In this document: positions 26,632 to 35,454 of the stretch, piece by piece
How positions within the stretch are numbered: the first letter of the stretch is position 1
Layout of the letters: the number at the start of each line of letters is the position of its first letter
Source of the DNA: Cryptoclostridium sp036644995
GTDB taxonomy: Bacteria; Bacillota; Dehalobacteriia; UBA7702
Assembly (NCBI GenBank): GCA_036644995.1
Contig: JAVXOZ010000002.1
Coordinates: forward strand, 62,001 to 126,000
Direction: 5' to 3'
Length of the DNA: 64,000 nucleotides
The notes under the pieces: model-generated
Told to the model about the DNA's origin: nothing
What the model saw: only the letters and a program-made list of their open reading frames with translations
Databases searched by the model: none
Translations under genes and position numbers: made by a program

Positions 26632-26660
26632 TTGACAATTTTGCTTAGTAATGGTATTAT
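26632..26660 (+). promoter_or_regulatory. Promoter of rpoB
   Basis: TTGACA (26632-26637), 17 nt, TATTAT (26655-26660): a near-consensus vegetative promoter 208 bp before rpoB and just after the hairpin triplet. It gives rpoB its own start, since no rplJ/rplL precede it here. Confidence 0.8.
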
Positions 26661-26720
26661 ATTATAATGCCTTATTTATACAATAGGTACAATAGGCATT
26701 GAAATTTGATAATTTTCCAT

Positions 26721-26830
26721 GAGGTGGCTGTCCGGTTTTATTAAGGCTAATTGCCAATGAAACAATTTCTCGGGCTTGCGGTAAGGCGAGAAATGGACAC
26801 TTCGGGGTCTTGCGGTAAGGCTTTGAAAAG
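26721..26830 (+). promoter_or_regulatory. Structured leader of rpoB
   Basis: TGTCC (26729-26733) can pair with GGACA (26795-26799), closing a helix around TTTCTCG/CGAGAAA (26766-26772 with 26787-26793). CTTGCGGTAAGGC occurs twice, at 26775-26787 and 26809-26821. There is no T-run, so a terminator is unlikely. It may be an autoregulatory or processing site; I do not recognise a known class. Confidence 0.5.
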
Positions 26831-26867
26831 TCTCTCTTAATTAAATATTTGAGAGGTGGTTTGCTAC

Positions 26868-29800
26868 ATGTCTAATGACGGACTTGGAGTGATAAAGCGA
26901 AGAGATTATTCCAGAATCAAAGAAGTCCTGGAAATGCCTGATTTGATTGAGATACAAAAGCGATCATATCAGTGGTTTTTGGATGAAGGGCTGAAAACGA
27001 TTTTTGAGGATATTTCTCCTATTCAAGATTTTACGGGTAAAATGTCTTTGGAATTCATTGACTATGCCTTGGGCGAAGAAAAGTATAGTGTGGAAGAATG
27101 TAAAGACAGGGATTCTACCTATGCCGCACCTTTAAAGGTTAAGGTTCGCTTAATCAATAAGGAAACAGGCGAAGTTAAAGAACAAGAAGTGTTTTTGGGG
27201 GATTTCCACCTGATGACAGACCGTGGCACCTTTATTGTTAATGGTGCAGAGCGTGTTATTGTTAGCCAGTTGGTGCGTTCACCCGGTGTTTATTTAAGTC
27301 ACAATAAAGATTCTAACAGTGGTGCGGATATTTATGGTGCTACCATTATACCTAACCGTGGTGCTTGGTTGGAATATGAAACCGATGCTGCAGGTTCTAT
27401 TTATGTAAGAATAGACAGAACCAGAAAACTCCCTGCCACTGTTATTTTAAGAGCAATGGGTTTGGGTAGTGATGAAGAAATTTTGGCTCTATCCGGGGAT
27501 AATCCCCATGTTATTGCTACTTTGGAAAAAGATAGCACCAATAACGAATCTGAAGCCTTGATTGAAATTTATAAAAAATTACGCCCCGGTGAGCCACCAA
27601 CTGTGGATTCGGCTCGCAGTCTTTTATACACCCTTTTCTTTGACCCCAAACGTTATGATTTGGGCAATGTGGGTCGCTATAAATTGGATAAAAAATTAGG
27701 CCATGGCATTTTTAAAAGAATAAATGCCGAAGGCAAAGTTTGGGATGATGAAACCCAAGCATACCTTGATTATGAAGGCAATATCGAAAAAGTGCGGAAT
27801 GATTATATTAAATATTTAACCCGTGCTGACATTTTTGAAACCTTTAAAAAGTTTTTACTCTTGATGGATGGTGTTTTAGAACCTGATGACATCGACCATT
27901 TGGGCAATCGCCGCTTACGTTGCGTAGGTGAGTTATTGCAAAATCAATTCAGAATCGGGCTTTCCCGTATGGAAAGAGTAGTTAAGGAAAGAATGACTAT
28001 TCAAGATACTGAATCTATTACCCCTCAGGTTTTAATTAATATTCGCCCTGTGGTGGCAGCTTTAAAAGAATTTTTTGGTTCCAGCCAGTTATCCCAATTT
28101 ATGGACCAAAATAATCCCTTGGCTGAATTAACACACAAACGTCGTCTTTCTGCACTGGGCCCCGGTGGTCTTTCTCGGGAAAGGGCAGGGTTTGAGGTTC
28201 GTGACGTTCACCATTCTCACTACGGCAGAATGTGCCCCATTGAAACCCCTGAAGGTCCTAATATTGGGCTTATTGGCTCCTTGAGTACATTTGCTCGGAT
28301 TAATACCTATGGCTTTATTGAAACTCCTTATCGTAAAGTTGATAAGGAACTAAATGTGGTTACAAAAACCATTGATTATCTTACTGCGGATGTGGAAGAT
28401 AATTATGTTGTAGCCCAAGCCAATGAACCTTTGGATGCCGAAGGTCACTTTGAACATGAAAGGGTTAATGTGCGTTTTGGGCATGAAATTACTTCTATGC
28501 CCCCGAACCGTGTTGACTATATGGATGTTAGTCCTAAGCAGGTTATTTCTGTTGCTGCTGGGCTTATTCCTTTCTTGGAACATGATGATGCCAACCGTGC
28601 TTTGATGGGTGCTAATATGCAACGTCAGGCTGTTCCCCTTTTGCGTACCGAAGCTCCTTTTGTGGGCACGGGGTTAGAAGGTAAAACTGCGGTTGATTCC
28701 CGTGTTGTGGAAGTGGCTAAAGAAGCCGGTGTTATCCATCGGGTTGATGGGGACACCATTGTGGTAAAACATGAAGATGGCTCTTTAGAGGAGCATCATC
28801 TTTCTAAATACAAACGCTCCAACCAAGGAACTTGCGTAAACCAACGTCCCATTGTGCACAAAGGTGCAGTGGTGGAAAAAGGGCAGGTTTTGGCTGATGG
28901 CCCTGCCACAGACCGTGGGGAGTTGGCACTTGGACGCAATGTGGTTATTGCCTTTATGACATGGGAAGGCTATAACTATGAAGATGCTATACTTTTAAGT
29001 GAAAAATTAGTGAGAGATGATTATTTCACCTCTATACATATTGAAGAATACGAGTGCGATGCCCGTGATACCAAGCTTGGCCCTGAAGAAATAACTCGGG
29101 ATATTCCCAATGTTGGGGATGAAATTTTAAAAGATTTGGACGCCAGCGGTGTTATCCGCATTGGTACAGAGGTGCGTTCCGGTGATATTTTGGTAGGAAA
29201 AGTTACACCCAAGGGTGAAACAGAGCTTACTGCGGAAGAACGCTTGCTCCGTGCGATATTCGGTGAAAAAGCCAGAGAAGTTAGGGATACATCTTTACGT
29301 GTTCCCCATGGTGAAAATGGTAAAGTTGTTGATATTAGGGTATTTACCAGAGCCAATGGTGATGAGCTTTCCCCCGGGGTTAATAAGCTTGTTCGTGTTT
29401 ATGTAGCACAGAAACGTAAAATTTCTGTTGGTGATAAAATGGCAGGTCGCCATGGTAATAAAGGGGTGGTATCACGTATACTTCCCGAAGCTAATATGCC
29501 TTTTCTTCCCGATGGTACCCCTGTTGATATCGTGCTGAATCCTCTTGGTGTTCCCTCTCGTATGAACATTGGGCAGGTTTTGGAGTGTCACTTGGGTTGG
29601 GCTGCTAAAAATTTGGGTATCCATGTGGCTACCCCGGTGTTTGACGGTGCTAACGAAGAAGATATTGTGGGTGCTTTGGAAGAAGCCGGTTTGGATTACA
29701 CCGGTAAAACTATATTGAGGGATGGCCGTACCGGTTTGCCCTTTGATAACCCCGTTACCGTTGGTATTATGTATATGCTGAAGCTTCACCATCTTGTGGA

Positions 29801-30440
29801 TGATAAAATTCATGCTCGTTCTACTGGCCCTTATTCCCTCGTTACCCAGCAGCCATTGGGCGGTAAAGCTCAGTTTGGCGGACAGCGTTTCGGCGAAATG
29901 GAAGTTTGGGCTTTAGAAGCCTATGGTGCTGCTTATACCTTACAGGAAATTTTAACGGTAAAATCCGATGACGTGATTGGTCGTGTTAAAACTTATGAAG
30001 CCATTGTTAAAGGTGAAAATGTTCCCGAACCCGGTCTTCCGGAATCCTTTAAGGTTTTAATTAAAGAATTACAAAGCTTGTGCTTAGATGTTAAAGTATT
30101 ATCTGCCAATGATGAAGAGATTGAAATTCGTGACCTTGACGATGATTTAGATATTCCCAATGAACGTATGGATTATAATGAAGATTTGACCAAGGGGGGC
30201 GGTTCTCGTTTCCGTGCCGACGCTGCTGTTGTAGTAGATGAAACCGGTGAGGAAATAGGAAACTTTGAAAACTCTGATGATAATGACGCTGCTGATGAAA
30301 ATATGTCCTTAAATGAAATGGAGGATATTGATATTGACATTGACGCAGATTTGGATGTTTTAGAAGGATTGGGCCTTGACGACAGTGATTTGGATGAATT
30401 AGTTCTCGACGATATTGACACTGTGGATGATGACCTTTAA
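26868..30440 (+). CDS. rpoB: RNA polymerase beta subunit
   Basis: The 1190-residue beta subunit forms much of the catalytic cleft of RNA polymerase. The rifampicin-pocket region reads SSQLSQFMDQNNPLAELTHK followed by RRLSALGPGG; the C-terminal block has KMAGRHGNKGVVS and GGQRFGEMEVWALEAYGA. The last 100 residues are very acidic, with runs of Asp and Glu, longer than in many relatives. ATG at 26868 is chosen with GAGAGGTGG 8 nt upstream; GTG at 26856 lies inside that site. Followed after 37 nt by rpoC. Confidence 0.98.
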   Translation: MSNDGLGVIKRRDYSRIKEVLEMPDLIEIQKRSYQWFLDEGLKTIFEDISPIQDFTGKMSLEFIDYALGEEKYSVEECKDRDSTYAAPLKVKVRLINKETGEVKEQEVFLGDFHLMTDRGTFIVNGAERVIVSQLVRSPGVYLSHNKDSNSGADIYGATIIPNRGAWLEYETDAAGSIYVRIDRTRKLPATVILRAMGLGSDEEILALSGDNPHVIATLEKDSTNNESEALIEIYKKLRPGEPPTVDSARSLLYTLFFDPKRYDLGNVGRYKLDKKLGHGIFKRINAEGKVWDDETQAYLDYEGNIEKVRNDYIKYLTRADIFETFKKFLLLMDGVLEPDDIDHLGNRRLRCVGELLQNQFRIGLSRMERVVKERMTIQDTESITPQVLINIRPVVAALKEFFGSSQLSQFMDQNNPLAELTHKRRLSALGPGGLSRERAGFEVRDVHHSHYGRMCPIETPEGPNIGLIGSLSTFARINTYGFIETPYRKVDKELNVVTKTIDYLTADVEDNYVVAQANEPLDAEGHFEHERVNVRFGHEITSMPPNRVDYMDVSPKQVISVAAGLIPFLEHDDANRALMGANMQRQAVPLLRTEAPFVGTGLEGKTAVDSRVVEVAKEAGVIHRVDGDTIVVKHEDGSLEEHHLSKYKRSNQGTCVNQRPIVHKGAVVEKGQVLADGPATDRGELALGRNVVIAFMTWEGYNYEDAILLSEKLVRDDYFTSIHIEEYECDARDTKLGPEEITRDIPNVGDEILKDLDASGVIRIGTEVRSGDILVGKVTPKGETELTAEERLLRAIFGEKAREVRDTSLRVPHGENGKVVDIRVFTRANGDELSPGVNKLVRVYVAQKRKISVGDKMAGRHGNKGVVSRILPEANMPFLPDGTPVDIVLNPLGVPSRMNIGQVLECHLGWAAKNLGIHVATPVFDGANEEDIVGALEEAGLDYTGKTILRDGRTGLPFDNPVTVGIMYMLKLHHLVDDKIHARSTGPYSLVTQQPLGGKAQFGGQRFGEMEVWALEAYGAAYTLQEILTVKSDDVIGRVKTYEAIVKGENVPEPGLPESFKVLIKELQSLCLDVKVLSANDEEIEIRDLDDDLDIPNERMDYNEDLTKGGGSRFRADAAVVVDETGEEIGNFENSDDNDAADENMSLNEMEDIDIDIDADLDVLEGLGLDDSDLDELVLDDIDTVDDDL

Positions 30441-30477
30441 TGCCGAGCTAATCCGGGAATGAAGGGAGATATGACCA

Positions 30478-33400
30478 TTGATAGATGTAAGAAATTTTGA
30501 TCGTATGCGTATTGGCCTTGCCTCTAAAGAACAGATTTTAGAGTGGTCTTACGGTGAGGTTAAAAAACCTGAAACAATAAATTATAGAACACTAAAACCC
30601 GAAAGGGACGGACTTTTTTGTGAACGCATATTCGGACCCCAAAAGGACTGGGAATGTCATTGCGGTAAATATAAAAGAGTTCGTTATAAAGGCGTTGTTT
30701 GCGAACGGTGCGGCGTGGAAGTAACCCGTGCCAAGGTGCGTAGAGAACGTATGGGCCATATTGAATTGGCCGCCCCTGTATCACACATTTGGTATTTTAA
30801 AGGTATTCCCAGCAGAATGGGGCTTTTATTGGATATGTCCCCCCGTTCTTTGGAAAAAATTCTCTATTTTGTTTCTTATGTGGTTTTGGATAGCGGCGAA
30901 ACTCCGTTGGTTAATAAACAACTCCTCACAGAAACCGAATACAGAGAAGCCAGAGATGAATACGGTGATGGATTTAAAGCCGGCATGGGTGCTGAAGCCG
31001 TAAAAGATATGCTAAAATCCCTTAATTTGGAATCTTTGGCCAAGGAATTAAGAGATGAATTTAAGGAAGTTACCGGTCAACGCCGTATTCGTGCCATTCG
31101 TCGCTTAGAAGTGGTGGAAGCCTTTTTAAGCTCCGGGAATAAGCCTGAATGGATGGTTCTTGATGTGGTGCCGGTTATTCCTCCGGAAGTTCGCCCCATG
31201 GTGCAGTTGGACGGCGGCAGATTTGCCACATCTGACTTAAACGACCTTTACAGAAGGGTTATTAACAGAAATAACCGCTTAAAAAGACTTTTGGATTTAG
31301 GCGCACCGGATATTATTGTGCGGAATGAAAAACGTATGCTTCAAGAAGCAGTTGATGCTTTGATAGATAATGGCCGCCGTGGTCGCCCTGTGACAGGCCC
31401 CGGGAACAGACCTTTGAAATCTTTGAGTGATATGCTTAAAGGTAAGCAAGGGCGTTTCCGCCAAAACTTACTGGGTAAACGTGTGGACTATTCCGGTCGT
31501 TCCGTTATTGTGGTTGGTCCGGAATTAAAAATGCACCAATGCGGTTTACCTAAGGAAATGGCTTTGGAGCTTTTTAAACCATTTGTAATGAAATGCTTGG
31601 TTAAAGATGGCTTGGCACATAATATTAAAAGTGCAAAACGCATGGTTGAGCGGGTTCGCCCCGAGGTTTGGGATGTTTTGGAAGAAGTAATTAAAGACCA
31701 TCCCGTACTTTTAAACCGTGCACCTACACTTCATAGATTGGGTATTCAGGCTTTTGAGCCTACACTGGTTGAAGGCAGAGCTTTGCAGATACATCCTTTG
31801 GTTTGTACTGCTTACAATGCGGACTTTGACGGTGACCAAATGGCTGTACACGTACCTTTATCTGCGGAAGCCCAAGCTGAAGCTCGTTTGCTTATGCTTT
31901 CTTCTTATAATATTCTCAACCCCAAAGACGGTCATCCCGTTGCTGTGCCTACCCAAGATATGGTTCTTGGCTCCTATTATCTTACGGCTTTAAGCGAAGG
32001 AGCTAAGGGTGAAAACAAATGCTATTGCAGCTTTGATGAAGCTTTTATGGCATATCAAAACGACGACCTTGACCTTCATGCTGAAATTGAAATCATTAAG
32101 CCCAAAGAATGGGATTATATGATGGTTAAAAAGCAAAGGGTTGAATTTGAAAAACGTGAAAACGGTTTATTTAACCGTGTGCGTACCACTGTTGGCAGAA
32201 TGATTTTCAATTATAATATTCCTATCCCCAGAGAAATGGGTTACTATAATTGTGAGATTGATAAAAAGACTTTGGGTAATATCGTGGATCGCTGTTATCG
32301 CATTATGGGTATTTCCAAAGCCGCAAATTTACTGGATGGGATTAAATCCATGGGTTATTCCACTTCTACCCAAGCAGGTATCACCGTTGGGTTGCAGGAT
32401 ATTAAAGTTCCAGCCAGAAAAAAAGAAATTATGGCTACTGCGGATAAAGACGTAGCTGTGGTTGAAGATTTGTTCCGCCGTGGTTTAGTTACGGAAAATG
32501 AACGTTATAATAAAGTTATTGAAATTTGGACTGCTGCCACCGATGAAGTTACCGGCGAATTGATGGGAAGCCTTGATAAATTTAATCCTATTTATATGAT
32601 GGCAAATTCCGGTGCCCGTGGTAATGTTCAGCAAATTCGACAACTGGCAGGTACCCGTGGTTTGATGGCTGACCCATCCGGAAAAATCATTGACTTACCA
32701 ATTAAAGCTAACTTCCGTGAAGGCCTTAATGTTTTGGAATTCTTTATTTCCACACATGGTGCCAGAAAAGGGTTGGCAGATACTGCATTGCGTACCGCCG
32801 ACTCCGGTTATTTAACACGCCGTCTTGTTGACGTTGCCCAAGAAGTTATTGTAAGGGAAGATGATTGCGGTTGCACAACGGGTATTTGGGTTGAAGAAAT
32901 ACCCAATATCGAACCCCTTTCCGAACGTGTGGAAGGCAGAGTTGCTGCGGCTGATTTGATTAATGAGCATACCGGCGAAGTTATTGTTGCCGCCGGTGAG
33001 GAGTTCTTGGATACTCATCTACCTATTATTGATGCTTATATGGCAACCTTACCTCCGGAAAAACGCACTGTAAATATTCGCTCGGTGCTGACCTGCAAGA
33101 GCCGTTATGGTGTTTGTAAAAAATGCTATGGCAGAAATCTTGCCACCGGTTCCATGGTTGATATCGGTGAAGCTGTTGGTACCATTGCCGCTCAATCCAT
33201 TGGTGAGCCGGGTACTCAGTTAACCATGCGTACTTTCCATACCGGTGGTGTTGCCGGTGATGATATTACTCAAGGTTTGCCCCGTGTTGAAGAATTGTTT
33301 GAAGCCAGAAAACCGAAATTCCAAGGTTTGCTAACGGAAGTTGACGGTACTGTGCATTTGGAAGATTATAAAAATCAACGCAAAATTATCATTATGGATA

Positions 33401-34164
33401 AAGGTGAAGAAAAAGCAGCTTATTTGGCTCCTTACAATTCCCGCATCAAGATTAAAGAAGGGGATTTTGTGGAAGCCGGTGATGTTTTGACCGAAGGTTC
33501 CATTAACCCCCATGATGTATTGAAGGTTAAAGGGGTAAAAGGTGTTCACCAATATTTATTACAGGAAGTTCAAAGTGTTTACCGTTTGCAAGGTGTTGAT
33601 ATCAACGATAAACATATTGAAATAATGGTTCGCCAAATGTTGAAAAAGGTGCGCATTGAAGAAACCGGCGATGGTGATATGCTACCCGGTGCTTTGGTGG
33701 ATGCCAATGGCTTCGAAAAGAAAAATGAAGAACTCATTGCCCAAGGTTTGGAACCTGCCACTGCTTCCCCTGTTTTACTGGGTATTACCAAGGCGGCTTT
33801 GGCTACGGAATCCTTCCTTTCTGCGGCATCTTTCCAAGAAACCACTCGTGTTTTAACCGATGCCGCCATTAAAGGCAAAGTTGATCCCTTAATCGGTTTG
33901 AAAGAAAATGTTATTATCGGTAAATTAATTCCTGCGGGCACCGGTATGCATTGTTATCGTGATGTGGAAATTCAAAGTATCGAAGAAAGCTTGGCAGGCC
34001 CTGCTGTGGTTATTGAAGAAGAAGGTGCCCTTGGTGAAGTAATTCAGGAAGGTGCCCAAAGCGTGATATCCGAGAATATTGAGACTGTTGTACCCGAAAA
34101 AATAGGGGAAATAGGCGAGATTGATCCCGGTGAAATATTGCTTGACAATAAAACCTTAGAGTGA
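30478..34164 (+). CDS. rpoC: RNA polymerase beta' subunit
   Basis: The 1228-residue beta' subunit. The N-terminal zinc finger has Cys60, 62, 75 and 78 (CHCGKYKR...CERCG). The active-site motif NADFDGDQMAVH binds the catalytic Mg2+. The second zinc site is around DCGCTTG and CKSRYGVCKKCYG, and QSIGEPGTQLTMRTFHTGG marks the C-terminal block. The start is TTG at 30478, 9 nt after AAGGGAG; an ATG at 30471 is out of frame and closes quickly. Co-transcribed with rpoB. Confidence 0.98.
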   Translation: MIDVRNFDRMRIGLASKEQILEWSYGEVKKPETINYRTLKPERDGLFCERIFGPQKDWECHCGKYKRVRYKGVVCERCGVEVTRAKVRRERMGHIELAAPVSHIWYFKGIPSRMGLLLDMSPRSLEKILYFVSYVVLDSGETPLVNKQLLTETEYREARDEYGDGFKAGMGAEAVKDMLKSLNLESLAKELRDEFKEVTGQRRIRAIRRLEVVEAFLSSGNKPEWMVLDVVPVIPPEVRPMVQLDGGRFATSDLNDLYRRVINRNNRLKRLLDLGAPDIIVRNEKRMLQEAVDALIDNGRRGRPVTGPGNRPLKSLSDMLKGKQGRFRQNLLGKRVDYSGRSVIVVGPELKMHQCGLPKEMALELFKPFVMKCLVKDGLAHNIKSAKRMVERVRPEVWDVLEEVIKDHPVLLNRAPTLHRLGIQAFEPTLVEGRALQIHPLVCTAYNADFDGDQMAVHVPLSAEAQAEARLLMLSSYNILNPKDGHPVAVPTQDMVLGSYYLTALSEGAKGENKCYCSFDEAFMAYQNDDLDLHAEIEIIKPKEWDYMMVKKQRVEFEKRENGLFNRVRTTVGRMIFNYNIPIPREMGYYNCEIDKKTLGNIVDRCYRIMGISKAANLLDGIKSMGYSTSTQAGITVGLQDIKVPARKKEIMATADKDVAVVEDLFRRGLVTENERYNKVIEIWTAATDEVTGELMGSLDKFNPIYMMANSGARGNVQQIRQLAGTRGLMADPSGKIIDLPIKANFREGLNVLEFFISTHGARKGLADTALRTADSGYLTRRLVDVAQEVIVREDDCGCTTGIWVEEIPNIEPLSERVEGRVAAADLINEHTGEVIVAAGEEFLDTHLPIIDAYMATLPPEKRTVNIRSVLTCKSRYGVCKKCYGRNLATGSMVDIGEAVGTIAAQSIGEPGTQLTMRTFHTGGVAGDDITQGLPRVEELFEARKPKFQGLLTEVDGTVHLEDYKNQRKIIIMDKGEEKAAYLAPYNSRIKIKEGDFVEAGDVLTEGSINPHDVLKVKGVKGVHQYLLQEVQSVYRLQGVDINDKHIEIMVRQMLKKVRIEETGDGDMLPGALVDANGFEKKNEELIAQGLEPATASPVLLGITKAALATESFLSAASFQETTRVLTDAAIKGKVDPLIGLKENVIIGKLIPAGTGMHCYRDVEIQSIEESLAGPAVVIEEEGALGEVIQEGAQSVISENIETVVPEKIGEIGEIDPGEILLDNKTLE

Positions 34165-34224
34165 TATACTAATCCATGCGCCTTTTCTATGGTGGGTGAA
34201 CTCTGCCATTTTAGGAGGTAAAAT

Positions 34225-34467
34225 ATGGATTATGATATTATTCGCACTGCCAAGAAGGTAGTGGGAACAAAACAAACCATGAAGATGGTTGAAAAACACC
34301 TGTGTAACAGGGTAATTATAGCGGATGATGCACGGCCGGAAATCCTCGCTCCGTTGCTTTCACTTTGTGAAAAAAACGGAGTTGAGGTTCTGACTGTGGA
34401 TAGCATGGATTTTTTAGGCGAGCTTTGTGGCATAAAAATCGGTGCGGCATCAGCCGGAATTATATAA
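34225..34467 (+). CDS. L7Ae/L30e/S12e/Gadd45-family RNA-binding protein
   Basis: An 80-residue protein in the place held by ybxF (rplGB) of Bacillus, between rpoC and rpsL. The fold is visible as VVGTKQTMKMVEKHL, then NRVIIADDA, then LCEKNGVEVLTVDSMDFLGELCG. Family members bind kink-turn RNAs and associate with ribosomes in Bacillus; the role is not essential there. AGGAGG lies 7 nt before the start. Confidence 0.85.
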   Translation: MDYDIIRTAKKVVGTKQTMKMVEKHLCNRVIIADDARPEILAPLLSLCEKNGVEVLTVDSMDFLGELCGIKIGAASAGII

Positions 34468-34526
34468 ATTTTTGTCAATATTTAACAAATTATAAAATAT
34501 TTAAACTATTGTGAGGAGGTGGAATT

Positions 34527-34916
34527 TTGCCTACAATTAGCCAATTAGTTCGGAACAGCAGAAAGGTCATAGAAAAGAAATCTACTGCACCTGCATTAAA
34601 AGAATGCCCCCAAAAACGTGGTGTTTGTACCAGAGTGTATACAACTACACCTAAAAAACCTAACTCTGCTTTGAGAAAAGTTGCCAGGGTTCGTCTTACC
34701 AATGCGATGGAAGTTACCGCTTATATACCCGGCATCGGTCATAATCTCCAAGAGCACTCGGTTACCCTTATTCGTGGCGGCAGGGTCAAAGACCTTCCCG
34801 GTGTTCGTTACCATATAATTCGTGGTACACTGGATACCGCAGGTGTTGCCGATCGTGGACATTCACGTTCTAAATACGGAACAAAACGTCCTAAAGCCAA
34901 AGCAGCAAAGAAATAA
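34527..34916 (+). CDS. rpsL: Ribosomal protein S12
   Basis: The 129-residue S12 of the small subunit decoding centre. It shows PTISQLVRNSR, the KKPNSALRK loop and the PGIGHNLQEHS loop, both at the A-site, where streptomycin-resistance changes occur in other bacteria; the usual Lys residues are present. The start is TTG at 34527 with GAGGAGGTGG upstream. First gene of the str cluster with rpsG, fusA and tuf. Confidence 0.98.
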   Translation: MPTISQLVRNSRKVIEKKSTAPALKECPQKRGVCTRVYTTTPKKPNSALRKVARVRLTNAMEVTAYIPGIGHNLQEHSVTLIRGGRVKDLPGVRYHIIRGTLDTAGVADRGHSRSKYGTKRPKAKAAKK

Positions 34917-34953
34917 GTAAGAACTGAGAATTGAGTTCAAAGGAGGGAATCAA

Positions 34954-35424
34954 ATGCCCAGACGGGGTAATATTAAAAGAATAGAAGTTTTACCGGATCC
35001 TGTATATAATAGTGTAGTATTGAGTAAATTTATCAATCAAATCATGTTGGACGGTAAAAAAGGTCAGGCTGAAAAGATTGTTTATGGTGCCTTCGATATC
35101 ATTAAAGAAAAAACCGACAAGGATCCCTTGGAAGTTTTTGAAGAAGCATTAAACAATGTTATGCCTGTTTTAGAAGTAAAAGCAAGACGTGTCGGTGGTG
35201 CTAACTATCAAGTTCCCATCGAAGTTCGCACAGATAGACGCCAAACCTTAGGTATTCGTTGGATTGTTATGTTTTCCAGAAAACGTGGCGGTAAAACCAT
35301 GGTAGAAAAGGTTGCCGGCGAACTGATGGATGCAGCCAATAGTACGGGTGCTTCCGTGAAAAAACGTGAAGACACTCATAAAATGGCTGAAGCCAACAAG
35401 GCTTTCGCACATTTCAGATGGTAA
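34954..35424 (+). CDS. rpsG: Ribosomal protein S7
   Basis: The 156-residue S7 binds the 3' domain of 16S rRNA and starts head assembly. The N-terminal MPRRGNIKRIEVLPDPVY and GGANYQVPIEVRTDRRQTLG are typical (Bacillota often have KR..V.PDPVY). The start has AAAGGAGGG upstream. Length as usual for the family. Confidence 0.98.
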   Translation: MPRRGNIKRIEVLPDPVYNSVVLSKFINQIMLDGKKGQAEKIVYGAFDIIKEKTDKDPLEVFEEALNNVMPVLEVKARRVGGANYQVPIEVRTDRRQTLGIRWIVMFSRKRGGKTMVEKVAGELMDAANSTGASVKKREDTHKMAEANKAFAHFRW

Positions 35425-35454
35425 ATCGGCGTCAGCGTAAGTTGGAGGAAATCA

